A stretch of DNA of 28,454 nucleotides, taken from assembly GCA_002379985.1 (NCBI GenBank), contig DFVG01000028.1, positions 1,022 to 29,475 of the forward strand, given 5' to 3'. This document shows positions 15,173 through 24,406 of this stretch, piece after piece. The position numbers were made by a program, and so were the translations under genes. The notes beneath the pieces were generated by a model, which was not told the DNA's origin, made no database searches, and was given only the letters and a program-made list of their open reading frames with translations. This stretch comes from Flavobacteriaceae bacterium UBA4166. GTDB taxonomy: Bacteria; Bacteroidota; Bacteroidia; Flavobacteriales; Flavobacteriaceae. How positions within the stretch are numbered: position 1 is the stretch's first letter; every line of letters begins with the position of its first letter.

Positions 15173-16213
15173 ATGCAGCATCGGGATTATATTATTGTTG
15201 GCTTTGGTATTGCGGGCGTCGCCATAGCACGTACACTCCTTGAGCGAGGGAAGTCTTTTGTGATCTTTGATTCTCAGGATCCCGGCGCTACAACTGTTGC
15301 CGGCGGAACCATTAACCCTGTAGTGCTCAAACGGTTTAAAGCTGTTTGGAAGGCTTCGGAATTTTTTGAAACTGCACAGGAATTTTACCGAAGCTTACAA
15401 GACGATGTAGGAGTTTCTTTTCTGAAAGAAATTCCGGTGCACCGAATACTACAGAGTCCGGAAGAACAGAATGATTGGTTGGTAGCCAGTGATTCAGCCC
15501 AATGTCGCGACTTTCTCAATTCTAAAATTAGGTCGAATTCCAACAGTTCGGTTCACGCACCGTTTGGATTAGGCGAGGTGTTGCAGACATTGCATTTGGA
15601 CACGCCAAAATTATTGTCAGGATTCAAGAAGTATCTGCAAGATCAGGATTGCTGGATCAGGGAAAGGTTCGAATATACTTCGTTGCAGCGCACTTCGGAA
15701 GGTGTCCAATACAAATCTTGGAGTGCTAAGAAGATTATTTTTTGTGACGGGATTGGGGCCTTAGAAAATCCTTTTTTTTCATTAAAACACCTTATTCCGA
15801 AGAAAGGGGAATACATCACCATCAAAGTTCCCGAACTAAAAGTAACCTCCGTTTTAAAAGGACCGTTCTTCATTATTCCGTTAGGAAATGATCGCTATCG
15901 TGTAGGCGCGACATTTATTCACAAAGACCTGTCACCCACTCCCACCGAGAAAAGTTTACAGCAGTTAGAACGCGCTCTTAAAAAAATGCTACATTGTGAT
16001 TTTGAAGTGGTAGATCGCAGTGTGGGAATGCGCCCCACAGTTTCAGACCGAAAGCCCTTGTTGGGATGGTTCGAAGATCCGAAGATCAGCTTTATGAATG
16101 GATTGGGTACACGCGGACTCTTTATGGCTCCTTTGCTGGCAACTTGGCTACTGGATGCGCTGGAGGCAGGGGATCCATTACCGCAAGCAATTGATCTTAA
16201 ACGTTTCTTGTAA
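15173..16213 (+). CDS. FAD-dependent oxidoreductase, DAO family
   Basis: This 346-residue protein has the dinucleotide-binding motif right at the N-terminus (YIIVGFGIAGVAIARTLLERG, GxGxxG at residues 10-15), followed by an acidic residue at the end of strand 2 (VIFDSQD). The C-terminal SVGMRPTVSDRKPLLGWF and NGLGTRGLFMAPLLA segments are typical of D-amino-acid-oxidase-like enzymes that oxidise a C-N bond of an amino acid or amine. The substrate cannot be told from sequence. The GxGxxG position fixes the start at 15173 or very near it, only 12 bases after the gldN terminator, so the leader is unusually short. It is convergent with the DUF983 gene with a 5-bp gap. Confidence 0.85.
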   Translation: MQHRDYIIVGFGIAGVAIARTLLERGKSFVIFDSQDPGATTVAGGTINPVVLKRFKAVWKASEFFETAQEFYRSLQDDVGVSFLKEIPVHRILQSPEEQNDWLVASDSAQCRDFLNSKIRSNSNSSVHAPFGLGEVLQTLHLDTPKLLSGFKKYLQDQDCWIRERFEYTSLQRTSEGVQYKSWSAKKIIFCDGIGALENPFFSLKHLIPKKGEYITIKVPELKVTSVLKGPFFIIPLGNDRYRVGATFIHKDLSPTPTEKSLQQLERALKKMLHCDFEVVDRSVGMRPTVSDRKPLLGWFEDPKISFMNGLGTRGLFMAPLLATWLLDALEAGDPLPQAIDLKRFL

Positions 16214-16218
16214 AATTG

Positions 16219-16593
16219 TTATTTCGCTTTTTGAGGATCGTATTTGAAGAAGAAATTGATCCAAATGTTTCGGGAAAGCCGAACGATCACCGGTAGCAAA
16301 ACGATCAATGTACCCATGATCACGAAAAAGGTGTTCAATCGATTCATTCCCAACATAAAAAAAGCAATGATAAATGCGGCCACGGCAAAGGCCACACCAA
16401 CCCCATAGCTTACATACATGGCCCCGTAAAAAAAGGAAGGTTCTATTTTGAATTTTGTCTGGCAATGCGGACAATGCTCGTGCATTTTTAAGGTTTCAGA
16501 AAGCACATAGGGATTCGGGTTTTTGTACATTTTTCCGGTGTGACAAACCGGACAGGTACTGGTCAAAATACTATAGAGTTTGGTTCCTTTCAT
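16219..16593 (-). CDS. DUF983 zinc-ribbon membrane protein
   Basis: This small membrane protein (124 residues from the ATG at 16593) belongs to DUF983. Two CxxC pairs near the N-terminus (CPVC and, 23 residues on, CPHC) form a probable zinc ribbon. Two transmembrane helices follow (around SFFYGAMYVSYGVGVAFAVAAF and FFVIMGTLIVLLPVIVRL). The C-terminus is basic. A TTG at 16611 in the same frame would add six residues, but a -7 element at 16613-16620 puts the transcript start near 16606, so the ATG directly behind AAAAGGAG is favoured. Function of the family is not established; zinc binding and membrane location are inferred. Confidence 0.85.
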   Translation of the reverse strand: MKGTKLYSILTSTCPVCHTGKMYKNPNPYVLSETLKMHEHCPHCQTKFKIEPSFFYGAMYVSYGVGVAFAVAAFIIAFFMLGMNRLNTFFVIMGTLIVLLPVIVRLSRNIWINFFFKYDPQKAK

Positions 16594-16599
16594 CTCCTT

Positions 16600-16630
16600 T
16601 TGTTTACCCAAACAAAATTAAGCATCTTTG
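16600..16630 (+). promoter_or_regulatory. Promoter of the ABC-F gene
   Basis: TTG (16600-16602) and CATCTTTG (16623-16630, one mismatch to TAnnTTTG) are separated by 20 bp. The predicted start leaves a leader of about 12-15 bases before the ATG at 16650. It overlaps the divergent DUF983 promoter region. Confidence 0.55.
16613..16620 (-). promoter_or_regulatory. -7 element of the DUF983 gene
   Basis: On the minus strand this reads TAATTTTG, an exact TAnnTTTG match, 20 bases upstream of the ATG at 16593. No TTG lies at the expected -33 distance, so support is partial. It sits inside the divergent ABC-F promoter. Confidence 0.3.
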
Positions 16631-16649
16631 CACAAAATAGACGCCTCTC

Positions 16650-18566
16650 ATGCTGAACATTCACGACCTTACTGTTTCTTTTCAAGGGGATGCCCTTTTT
16701 AGCGGTATCACCTTTCAGCTCACGCCCGGAGATCGCGTCGGACTCGTAGGTAAGAACGGGGCAGGGAAATCTACCTTATTAAAGATAATCGCGAAGGAGC
16801 AGGAATATGATAGTGGTCAAATTGCGACCGACAAGGAAGTTTCCATTGGTTTCCTTAAACAGGATATTGATTTTGAACAAGGTCGAACGGTTTTAGAAGA
16901 GGCATACCAAGCGTTTACGGAGATTAAAAGGTTAGAAAAGAAACTTGCAAATATCAATGAGCAATTGGCGGAACGAACCGATTATGAAAGTGACGGCTAT
17001 CACCAACTCATGGTCGACCTTAATGATATACAACATCAGTATGAAATTATTGGAGGATATAACTATCAAGGCGACACCGAGCGAATTTTGCAGGGATTAG
17101 GATTTCAGCGATCCGACTTCAATAAAACCACCGAAACCTTTTCAGGGGGCTGGCGCATGCGCATAGAGTTGGCGAAACTGTTGTTACAAAACAATGACAT
17201 TCTTTTACTGGATGAGCCCACCAACCATTTGGATATCGAGTCGATTTTATGGTTAGAAGATTTTCTGAATGCATATTCCGGCATCGTCATGCTGGTCTCA
17301 CACGATAAGATGTTCTTAGATCGGGTTACTAATCGTACCATTGAGATCTCGTTAGGTTCCATTTACGACTTTCCGAAGCCATATTCGAAATATCTTGTTG
17401 TTCGTTCCGAATTGCGAGAACAACAGCTAGCCGCTCAAAAAAATCAGCAAAAACAAATTGAACATACCGAAAAACTTATTGAGAAGTTTCGTGCCAAGGC
17501 AACGAAAGCGTCGATGGCGCAATCCCTGATCAAAAAACTAGACAAGATTGAACGGATCGAAGTAGATGAAGAGGATACCGCAGTGATGAGTTTGCGTTTT
17601 CCCCTTTCAGTCACTCCGGGGAAAGTTGTTTTGGAAGCCGAAGAAATCTCTAAAAGTTATGGGGAAAAAGAAGTGCTTCGGAATATTGATTTGTTGATTG
17701 AGCGTGGTAGTAAGATTGCCTTCGTAGGTCAGAATGGTCAGGGAAAGTCAACTTTAGCGAAGATCATTGTAGGTGAGATCGAACACCAAGGACATCTGAA
17801 ATTGGGGCACAATGTGCAGATTGGGTATTTTGCCCAAAACCAAGCCGAATATCTCGACGGAAACAAAACCGTAGAAGATACCATGTTGGATGCTGCCGAT
17901 GAAAAGACGCGTCCGCGGGTTCGTGACATTTTAGGAGCGTTTTTATTTCGTGGGGAAGAAGTTGATAAATATGTTAGGGTCTTGTCTGGAGGAGAGCGCA
18001 ATCGACTCGCACTTGCGAAGCTTTTGCTGCAGCCTTTTAATGTGCTGGTCATGGATGAGCCTACGAACCACCTAGACATTCAATCAAAGAACGTCTTAAA
18101 AGAAGCGTTAAACAATTTTGAAGGAACTTTATTATTGGTTTCTCACGACCGTGACTTTTTACAAGGGTTAAGCGAACGCGTCTATGAGTTCAAAGACCAT
18201 AAGATCAAAGAATATTTAGGAGACATTGATTATTTCTTGGCACAACGAAATCTTCAGAATTTAAGAGAGGCAGAGAAACGCGATCAGCAGCAAAAGGAAG
18301 TTCCGCAGAAAACTTCCGAAGGAAAATTAGACTACAAAGCGCAGAAGAAATTAAAGTCTCTGAACAATAAGTTGAGCAATACCGAAGCGAAAATAGCGCA
18401 GCTAGAAAAAGAAATCAAAGAGCACGACGTCGCTTTAGAGAGTAATTACGATGAGACCGTGGCAGACCCTACTTTTTTTGATCGTTATCAAGAAAAAAAG
18501 AAAGAAGTAGGACGATTAATGGAATTGTGGGAGGACCTTACGCTTCAAATTGAAGACTTGGCTTAA
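16650..18566 (+). CDS. ABC-F family ATPase (Uup/EttA type)
   Basis: This 638-residue soluble protein has two ATP-binding cassettes and no membrane domain, as in the translation-factor-like ABC-F family. Cassette 1 has Walker A GKNGAGKST (34-42), signature FSGGWRMRIELAKL and Walker B ILLLDEPTNHLD. Cassette 2 has Walker A GQNGQGKST, signature LSGGERNRLALAKL and VLVMDEPTNHLD. The two Walker B Glu residues needed for hydrolysis are present. The linker between the cassettes (about 245-330, Gln/Lys-rich helices) is the region that in family members contacts the P-site tRNA. A coiled coil at about 555-638 (KKLKSLNNKLSNTEAKIAQL) resembles the C-terminal domain of Uup. The role is probably ribosome rescue or ribosome-associated; antibiotic protection is possible but not indicated. 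Confidence 0.93.
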   Translation: MLNIHDLTVSFQGDALFSGITFQLTPGDRVGLVGKNGAGKSTLLKIIAKEQEYDSGQIATDKEVSIGFLKQDIDFEQGRTVLEEAYQAFTEIKRLEKKLANINEQLAERTDYESDGYHQLMVDLNDIQHQYEIIGGYNYQGDTERILQGLGFQRSDFNKTTETFSGGWRMRIELAKLLLQNNDILLLDEPTNHLDIESILWLEDFLNAYSGIVMLVSHDKMFLDRVTNRTIEISLGSIYDFPKPYSKYLVVRSELREQQLAAQKNQQKQIEHTEKLIEKFRAKATKASMAQSLIKKLDKIERIEVDEEDTAVMSLRFPLSVTPGKVVLEAEEISKSYGEKEVLRNIDLLIERGSKIAFVGQNGQGKSTLAKIIVGEIEHQGHLKLGHNVQIGYFAQNQAEYLDGNKTVEDTMLDAADEKTRPRVRDILGAFLFRGEEVDKYVRVLSGGERNRLALAKLLLQPFNVLVMDEPTNHLDIQSKNVLKEALNNFEGTLLLVSHDRDFLQGLSERVYEFKDHKIKEYLGDIDYFLAQRNLQNLREAEKRDQQQKEVPQKTSEGKLDYKAQKKLKSLNNKLSNTEAKIAQLEKEIKEHDVALESNYDETVADPTFFDRYQEKKKEVGRLMELWEDLTLQIEDLA

Positions 18567-18587
18567 TATTTAAGATACTTTTAACGG

Positions 18588-18614
18588 TTGTCGCTTCAAC
18601 GCACACTATTTTTG
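18588..18614 (+). promoter_or_regulatory. Promoter of the RND efflux operon
   Basis: TATTTTTG (18607-18614) is an exact TAnnTTTG match. TTG at 18588-18590 lies 16 bp upstream, slightly closer than the usual 17-23. The adaptor ATG follows 25 bases after the -7 box. Confidence 0.4.
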
Positions 18615-18639
18615 AACAACTAACTCTCAAAGCGTTGGC

Positions 18640-19788
18640 ATGCGTAAATTAATCCTGACTTTACTGGGTGTACTTATCATCGGAATTGCTGTGGTAGCAG
18701 CGTATTTCATCATTGAAAGCAATACTAAGACGAAACCTAAAGTTGACAAGGTTATAAAAACCGTTTTTGCGGAAGAAGTACGAAATGGCGTCGTGCCCAT
18801 TACCATTCCGGCGAACGGAAATCTGGTTGCTAAAAATCGCTTGGAACTCTATGCTGAGGTGCAAGGGGTATTTCAAAGCAGTGCTCACGATTTTAAGGCG
18901 GGTCAAACGTATCGTCGCGGAGAAACATTATTGCGCATCAATGCGGCTGAATATTACGCTTCCGTACAATCAGCAAAGAGTGATTTCTACAATTTAGTTA
19001 CTTCCTTGATGCCAGATTTACGGTTGGATTATCCGCAAGCCTTTCCGAAGTGGCAACAATATCTAGATGGATTTAATTTGAATGAGTCGGTGCCGGAATT
19101 ACCAACTATCGAAGATGAAAAAGTAAACTACTTTATTACCGGTCGCGGCGTATTAGCATCGTACTACAATATTAAAAACTTAGAACAACGTCTCGGAAAG
19201 TATAGCATTCGAGCACCCTTTACCGGAACGGTGACTGAAGCCTTGGTGACTCAGGGAACGCTCATACGGCAAGGTCAGAAATTGGGAGAGTTCATAGATA
19301 CTTCGGTGTATGAATTAGAACTCTCCATTGGGAAGACGTATAGTGACCTTTTGGGACTGAACGAAAAAGTAACGCTTTCCACCTTAGAAGGGAACAATAC
19401 CTACACCGGTACCGTGAGTAGGATCAATGCGCGTGTTGACCAAGCCACACAGACCATCCAAGTATTTGTGGAAGTAAAAGGTGAAAACTTAAAAGAGGGG
19501 ATGTATCTGGAAGCTCAGTTGGAGGCGAAAGAAGAGCCTAATGCCATTGAGATCTCAAGAAAACTACTTGTGGACGAAGACGAAATATTTATCATTCAAG
19601 ATAGTATTCTCAATACCATTACGATTGATCCTGTCTACTTTTCGCCCAAAAATGTGGTGGTAAAAGGAGTGCCGGATGGGACAAAGATTTTAGCAAAACC
19701 CATCCCGGGTGCTTATGCAGGAATGCGCGTAAAAGTTAATGAAGACTCACTCCCGGGTGACGCTTCCGTAAATCAAGCGGTGCAGTAA
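18640..19788 (+). CDS. RND efflux periplasmic adaptor (MFP)
   Basis: This 382-residue membrane-fusion protein links the inner-membrane pump to the outer-membrane channel. It is anchored by one N-terminal transmembrane helix (about 5-27, LILTLLGVLIIGIAVVAAYF) and has no lipobox. The barrel-sandwich halves are LELYAEVQGVFQSSAHDFKAGQ with GETLLRINAAEY, and YSIRAPFTGTVTEALVTQG with GQKLGEFID. The segment between them is short and carries LMPDLRLDYPQAFPKWQQYL instead of a long heptad-repeat hairpin. A beta-barrel domain (VSRINARVDQATQTIQVFVEV, LKEGMYLEAQL) follows. It is the first gene of a three-gene operon; the pump starts one base after its stop. Confidence 0.92.
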   Translation: MRKLILTLLGVLIIGIAVVAAYFIIESNTKTKPKVDKVIKTVFAEEVRNGVVPITIPANGNLVAKNRLELYAEVQGVFQSSAHDFKAGQTYRRGETLLRINAAEYYASVQSAKSDFYNLVTSLMPDLRLDYPQAFPKWQQYLDGFNLNESVPELPTIEDEKVNYFITGRGVLASYYNIKNLEQRLGKYSIRAPFTGTVTEALVTQGTLIRQGQKLGEFIDTSVYELELSIGKTYSDLLGLNEKVTLSTLEGNNTYTGTVSRINARVDQATQTIQVFVEVKGENLKEGMYLEAQLEAKEEPNAIEISRKLLVDEDEIFIIQDSILNTITIDPVYFSPKNVVVKGVPDGTKILAKPIPGAYAGMRVKVNEDSLPGDASVNQAVQ

Positions 19789-19789
19789 G

Positions 19790-22700
19790 ATGAGAAAGGT
19801 CATAAGTTATTTTATTAAATATGAAGTGGCGGTCAATGTCTTGATCATCGCATTCATCATTTTTGGAGTACTGGGAATTTTTCAGCTTCAATCGTCTTTC
19901 TTTCCGCTACAAGACCCGGAGATCATCAATATTAGCATCGCCTATCCAGGAGCCGCTCCCCAAGAGATCGAGGAAGGTGTGGTCTTAAAAATTGAAGACA
20001 ACCTCAAAGGATTAAAAGGAATTGAACGTGTTACTTCCACCTCTCGTGAGAATGGCGGGAGTATTACCGTTGAGATCGATAGCGACGAAGATATCGATGC
20101 GATGTTAGCAGAGGTGAAAAATGCGGTGGACCGGGTTCCTAACTTTCCAACGGGTATGGAGCCTCTCGTGGTCGCGAAACAAGAACGAATACGGCAAACA
20201 ATCGACTTTGCCATTAGCGGTGATAATATTGAACTCAGCGCACTGAAACAGATTGGCCGGCAGGTGGAAAATGACCTGCGTGCCATGGAAGGCATTTCAC
20301 AGATCGCCGTTTCGGGTTATCCTGAAGAAGAAATTGAGATTGCCGTTCGAGAGAATGATCTGTTGGCCTACAACTTGACCTTCGCAGAAGTGGCCGCTGC
20401 TGTGAGTCAGGCAAATATTTTGTCTACCGGAGGAAACATTAAGACCGAAGCAGAAGACTATTTAATTCGCGCCAACAACCGTTCGTATTACGGAGATGAA
20501 TTGAACAATCTGGTGGTTCGTGCCCAAAACGATGGTACTGTGGTTCGCTTACAGGATGTGGCGACGGTTCGGGATCGCTTTTCGGAAACTCCAAATGCTT
20601 CCTATTTCAATGGAAATGTGGCGGTGAACATTGAAATCACCAACACGAACAATGAAGACCTTATTTCTACTGCCGAACAAGTAAATGCTTACATTGATGA
20701 TTTTAATCAGAAGTACGACGGGGTACAGATCGATGTGGTTTCCGATTCGTCAATTCGATTGCAGCAACGTACACAACTTTTACTGGAGAATGGTGCCGTT
20801 GGAATCTTATTAGTATTGATCTTCCTTTCCTTTTTTCTGAATACAAGGCTGGCGTTTTGGGTCGCCTTCGGATTACCTATTGCTTTCTTAGGAATGTTCA
20901 TCTTCGCGGCACAATTTGGAGTGACCATCAATGTGTTGTCGCTCTTCGGAATGATCATCGTTATCGGGATCTTAGTGGATGACGGAATTGTAATTTCAGA
21001 AAACATATACCAACATTACGAACGCGGAAAGCCGCGTATTCAAGCAGCGATCGATGGTACCATGGAAGTGATGCCGCCTATTCTTTCGGCGATTATTACT
21101 ACGGTGTTGGCCTTTTCAACCTTTTTATTCCTAGACGGGCGTATTGGAGATTTCTTTAGTGAGGTTTCCGTTATCGTAATGCTCACCTTGATCGTTTCCT
21201 TGGTGGAAGCTTTGATTATTCTTCCTGCCCACATTGCGCATTCCAAAGCCTTGGTGCATGAAAATGAGGAGGACCAAAAAAAGAAAAAGGGCATCGACAA
21301 GTTTTTTATGAAGCTTCGGGTGTTCAATGAATACGGCGATCGCTTTATGCGCTATTGTCGGGACAATATTTATAGTCCGGCACTGCGTTTTGCCTTACGA
21401 CAGCGATTTATCACATTCGCCATTATGCTGGCGTTAATGATCCTGACCGTGGGTGCCATGGAAGGTGGAATCATTAGAACGGCTTTCTTTCCTAGCATCG
21501 CAAGTGATCGTGTGAGCATCGATCTATTGATGCCGGAAGGAACCAATCCTGCCATTACAGATTCTATTATTACCTACGTGGAATCGGCCGCATGGCGCGT
21601 AAATGAAGATTATACGGCGCGTCAGACCGGAAACAAGCAAGTGGTGGAGAACATCATCAAACGAGTAGGGCCGGGAAATAACAAAGCTAGTTTACAAGTA
21701 AATCTCTTGCCAGGTGAAGAACGTGATTTCGGGTCACCGGATATTACCGCATCCATTCGAGAAGAAGTAGGAGAGGTGTATGGGGTAGAACGACTTACGT
21801 TTGGTAGTGGCGGAAACTTTGGGGGGAGTCCGGTGTCTGTTTCGCTCTTAGGAAATAATACCGAAGAATTAAAAGCCGCAAAAAATGAACTTCGACTCAA
21901 TTTAGAAAACAATTCACTCCTCGCAGATGTAACCGATACCGATCCGGAAGGGATCAAAGAGATCAATATTCGTTTGAAAGAGAACGCCTATGCTCTTGGA
22001 CTTAATTTGCGCGAGGTGATGAGTCAAGTACGCGCAGGTTTCTTTGGCTTACAGGCCCAACGGTTTCAGCGAGGACAAGATGAAATTCGTGTGTGGGTGC
22101 GTTTTGACCGTATCAATCGTGAGTCGATTACCGATCTTGATGACATGCGTATTGTGACACCTTCCGGACAACGAGTTCCGTTTGCAGAGATCGCCGATTA
22201 TAATATTGCACGTGGGGATGAAAGTATTAGTCACTTAAATGGGCTTCGCGAAATTCAGGTGAATGCAGACATGAAAAACCCGAAAGACAGCCCAACAGAA
22301 GTATTATCTGAGATTGAAAACCTGGTGATGCCTGAGATTCTTTCAAAATACCCTACCGTAACCGCTTTATATGAAGGGCAGAACAGAGAAGCTCTAAAGT
22401 TACAGCGTTCGGCCAATACCGTGGTGCCTATCGTGATCTTCCTGATCTATGTGGTGATCGCCTTTACCTTCCGAAGCTACAGTCAGCCACTCCTCCTAAT
22501 CTTAATGATACCGTTTAGTTTTATTGCGGTAGCGTGGGGGCACTGGATTCACGATTTCCCTATCAACATACTGTCTGCCTTAGGAATTATTGCATTGGTT
22601 GGAATTATGGTGAACGATGGTTTGGTACTTATTGGAAAATTCAACACCTATCTAAAAGAGGGGATGAAGTTTGATGAGGCACTGTATGAAGCGGGTAGAA

Positions 22701-22987
22701 CACGCTTTAGAGCAATTTTCTTGACTTCCTTGACCACAATTGCAGGAATTGCTCCGTTACTGTTGGAGAAAAGTCGTCAAGCACAGTTCTTGAAGCCTAT
22801 GGCGATCTCTATTGCCTACGGAATTGGAATTGCCACAGTGTTGACACTTATAGTGTTGCCCCTATTACTGTCATTTACCAACAGTGTAAAAACGGGAAGT
22901 AAGTGGTTGATCACCGGAAACAAGATTGATAAAGAAGAAGTAGAACGCGCCATAAAAGAACAGAAAGAACAGCATGAAGCAGCTTAA
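19790..22987 (+). CDS. RND efflux pump, HAE1-type inner-membrane subunit
   Basis: This 1065-residue proton-driven transporter of the AcrB/MdtC class has the expected layout: TM1 at the N-terminus (AVNVLIIAFIIFGVLGIFQL), a large periplasmic porter loop, TM2-6, a second periplasmic loop and TM7-12. The proton-relay pair in TM4 is Asp397-Asp398 (GILVDDGIVISENI), matching AcrB D407/D408. The equivalent segment in the second half is GIMVNDGLVLIGKF. The first periplasmic loop begins with the family signature SIAYPGAAPQEIEEGVV. Substrates cannot be predicted; relatives export drugs, detergents or lipids. The last 14 bp overlap the channel gene. Confidence 0.95.
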   Translation: MRKVISYFIKYEVAVNVLIIAFIIFGVLGIFQLQSSFFPLQDPEIINISIAYPGAAPQEIEEGVVLKIEDNLKGLKGIERVTSTSRENGGSITVEIDSDEDIDAMLAEVKNAVDRVPNFPTGMEPLVVAKQERIRQTIDFAISGDNIELSALKQIGRQVENDLRAMEGISQIAVSGYPEEEIEIAVRENDLLAYNLTFAEVAAAVSQANILSTGGNIKTEAEDYLIRANNRSYYGDELNNLVVRAQNDGTVVRLQDVATVRDRFSETPNASYFNGNVAVNIEITNTNNEDLISTAEQVNAYIDDFNQKYDGVQIDVVSDSSIRLQQRTQLLLENGAVGILLVLIFLSFFLNTRLAFWVAFGLPIAFLGMFIFAAQFGVTINVLSLFGMIIVIGILVDDGIVISENIYQHYERGKPRIQAAIDGTMEVMPPILSAIITTVLAFSTFLFLDGRIGDFFSEVSVIVMLTLIVSLVEALIILPAHIAHSKALVHENEEDQKKKKGIDKFFMKLRVFNEYGDRFMRYCRDNIYSPALRFALRQRFITFAIMLALMILTVGAMEGGIIRTAFFPSIASDRVSIDLLMPEGTNPAITDSIITYVESAAWRVNEDYTARQTGNKQVVENIIKRVGPGNNKASLQVNLLPGEERDFGSPDITASIREEVGEVYGVERLTFGSGGNFGGSPVSVSLLGNNTEELKAAKNELRLNLENNSLLADVTDTDPEGIKEINIRLKENAYALGLNLREVMSQVRAGFFGLQAQRFQRGQDEIRVWVRFDRINRESITDLDDMRIVTPSGQRVPFAEIADYNIARGDESISHLNGLREIQVNADMKNPKDSPTEVLSEIENLVMPEILSKYPTVTALYEGQNREALKLQRSANTVVPIVIFLIYVVIAFTFRSYSQPLLLILMIPFSFIAVAWGHWIHDFPINILSALGIIALVGIMVNDGLVLIGKFNTYLKEGMKFDEALYEAGRTRFRAIFLTSLTTIAGIAPLLLEKSRQAQFLKPMAISIAYGIGIATVLTLIVLPLLLSFTNSVKTGSKWLITGNKIDKEEVERAIKEQKEQHEAA

Positions 22988-24299
22988 GCATGCCCTTGTC
23001 ATCCTCACTATATTGATCTCTAATTATGGTATCGGGCAAATTGGTCCGGTGCTTTCCAAAGAGGAAGCAATTGAAGAAACCTTATCCAACAATTTTGGGA
23101 TAGAAATTGCCGGCAACGATCTTGAGATCGCCGATAACAATAAAGGAATTTTAAACTCCGGATATTTGCCAAGACTTACCGGAAACGCTGGAGCAAATTA
23201 CAACGTAGAAGACCAAGAGGTGACCTTGCGGGACGGAAGTGAAAATAACGTAGATGGTGCCGAGACCGAACGATATAATGCTTCTTTAAACTTAAATTAT
23301 ACACTTTTTGATGGTTTAGGACGCTGGTATACGTACAAACGTTTGAAAGAAGAATATAATCTTACGGAACTCCAAGTACGACAAACGATTGAAACCACAA
23401 TGTTGCAACTGTTCTCGGTGTATTACGAAGTGGCGCGAATTACCGAAAATGTAGAAGTATTAGAACAAACATATAACAATACACGCGATCGGCTCACCCG
23501 TGCGGAATACAGTTTTGATTATGGGCAAGTCAATAAATTAGAAGTGCTCAACGCCGAAGTAGATCTTGTGACCGATAGTATCAACCTCATGAATGCACGT
23601 CAACAGTTGCGAAACACCAAACGCGACCTCACCGTGGTTCTGAATAGCGATTTAGAGCGCAGTTTTGAAGTAGATACAACAGTTTCATTTATCGGCGAAT
23701 TACAACTCGAAAATTTTGTACGTACGGCCGATACGAACAATGTTCGCTTGCTTCAAGCGCAAAAGAACATTTCGATCACCAATTATGATTACAAAGCCAG
23801 TAAGTCGGTGTACCTCCCAACCATAGGTTTAAGTGGGTCTTATGGCTGGAATCAGGGGAACTTTCCGGTTACCAGCTTTGCAACCAGTAGTACAACCACG
23901 GGATATTCTGCCGGTGTGAGCTTAACCTGGAATTTGTTTGATGGCGGAAGCGGTATTACGAACATCAAAAACCTTCGGATTCAACAAGATTCACAAGAAT
24001 TGTTATTGCAACAAATTACTCTTGAGGTCAATAGAGATATCGCGAACGCACAGGGTAACTATGAAAATCTTTTGGAAGTATTCCGACTCCAAGAACAGAA
24101 TGTAATCACCGCCCAGAACAACTATGATCGTTCGCAAGAACGCTACAAATTAGGACAGATCACTTCCGTAGAACTTCGACAAGCACAAATTAATTTACTG
24201 AATGCTAAGACCAATAAAAACTTGGCAAAGTACGAGGCAAAGCTTGCGGAACTGGAACTACTTCAACTTACCGGACAGCTCTTGAACATAGACTTCTAA
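22974..24299 (+). CDS. TolC-family outer-membrane efflux channel
   Basis: This 441-residue outer-membrane factor completes the RND pump. A signal peptide of about 21 residues ends before Gln22. The two-fold repeated TolC architecture is visible: EEAIEETLSNNFGIEIAGNDLEIADN in the first half, LNYTLFDGLGRW as a beta hairpin, long helices up to about residue 215, then KNISITNYDYKASKSVYLP and LTWNLFDGGSG in the second half, ending with the helix SQERYKLGQITSVELRQAQINLLNAK. The start overlaps the pump stop by 14 bp, indicating coupled translation. The length is normal for Bacteroidota members. Confidence 0.94.
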   Translation: MKQLKHALVILTILISNYGIGQIGPVLSKEEAIEETLSNNFGIEIAGNDLEIADNNKGILNSGYLPRLTGNAGANYNVEDQEVTLRDGSENNVDGAETERYNASLNLNYTLFDGLGRWYTYKRLKEEYNLTELQVRQTIETTMLQLFSVYYEVARITENVEVLEQTYNNTRDRLTRAEYSFDYGQVNKLEVLNAEVDLVTDSINLMNARQQLRNTKRDLTVVLNSDLERSFEVDTTVSFIGELQLENFVRTADTNNVRLLQAQKNISITNYDYKASKSVYLPTIGLSGSYGWNQGNFPVTSFATSSTTTGYSAGVSLTWNLFDGGSGITNIKNLRIQQDSQELLLQQITLEVNRDIANAQGNYENLLEVFRLQEQNVITAQNNYDRSQERYKLGQITSVELRQAQINLLNAKTNKNLAKYEAKLAELELLQLTGQLLNIDF

Positions 24300-24308
24300 A
24301 TACTTCGA

Positions 24309-24328
24309 AAAAGGAAAAATCCCCTTTT
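24309..24328 (+). terminator. Weak terminator after the efflux operon
   Basis: AAAAGG (24309-24314) can pair with CCTTTT (24323-24328) across an 8-base loop, with only a T4 run. The position, 10 bases after the channel stop, is right, but the stem is short and AT-rich. Confidence 0.25.
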
Positions 24329-24406
24329 AAATTGGAGAGAAAGCCCTGCTATTACTGCAGAAGATTTGTTACATTTCATTGTTGAACTATTAATGGTACC
24401 AATATC

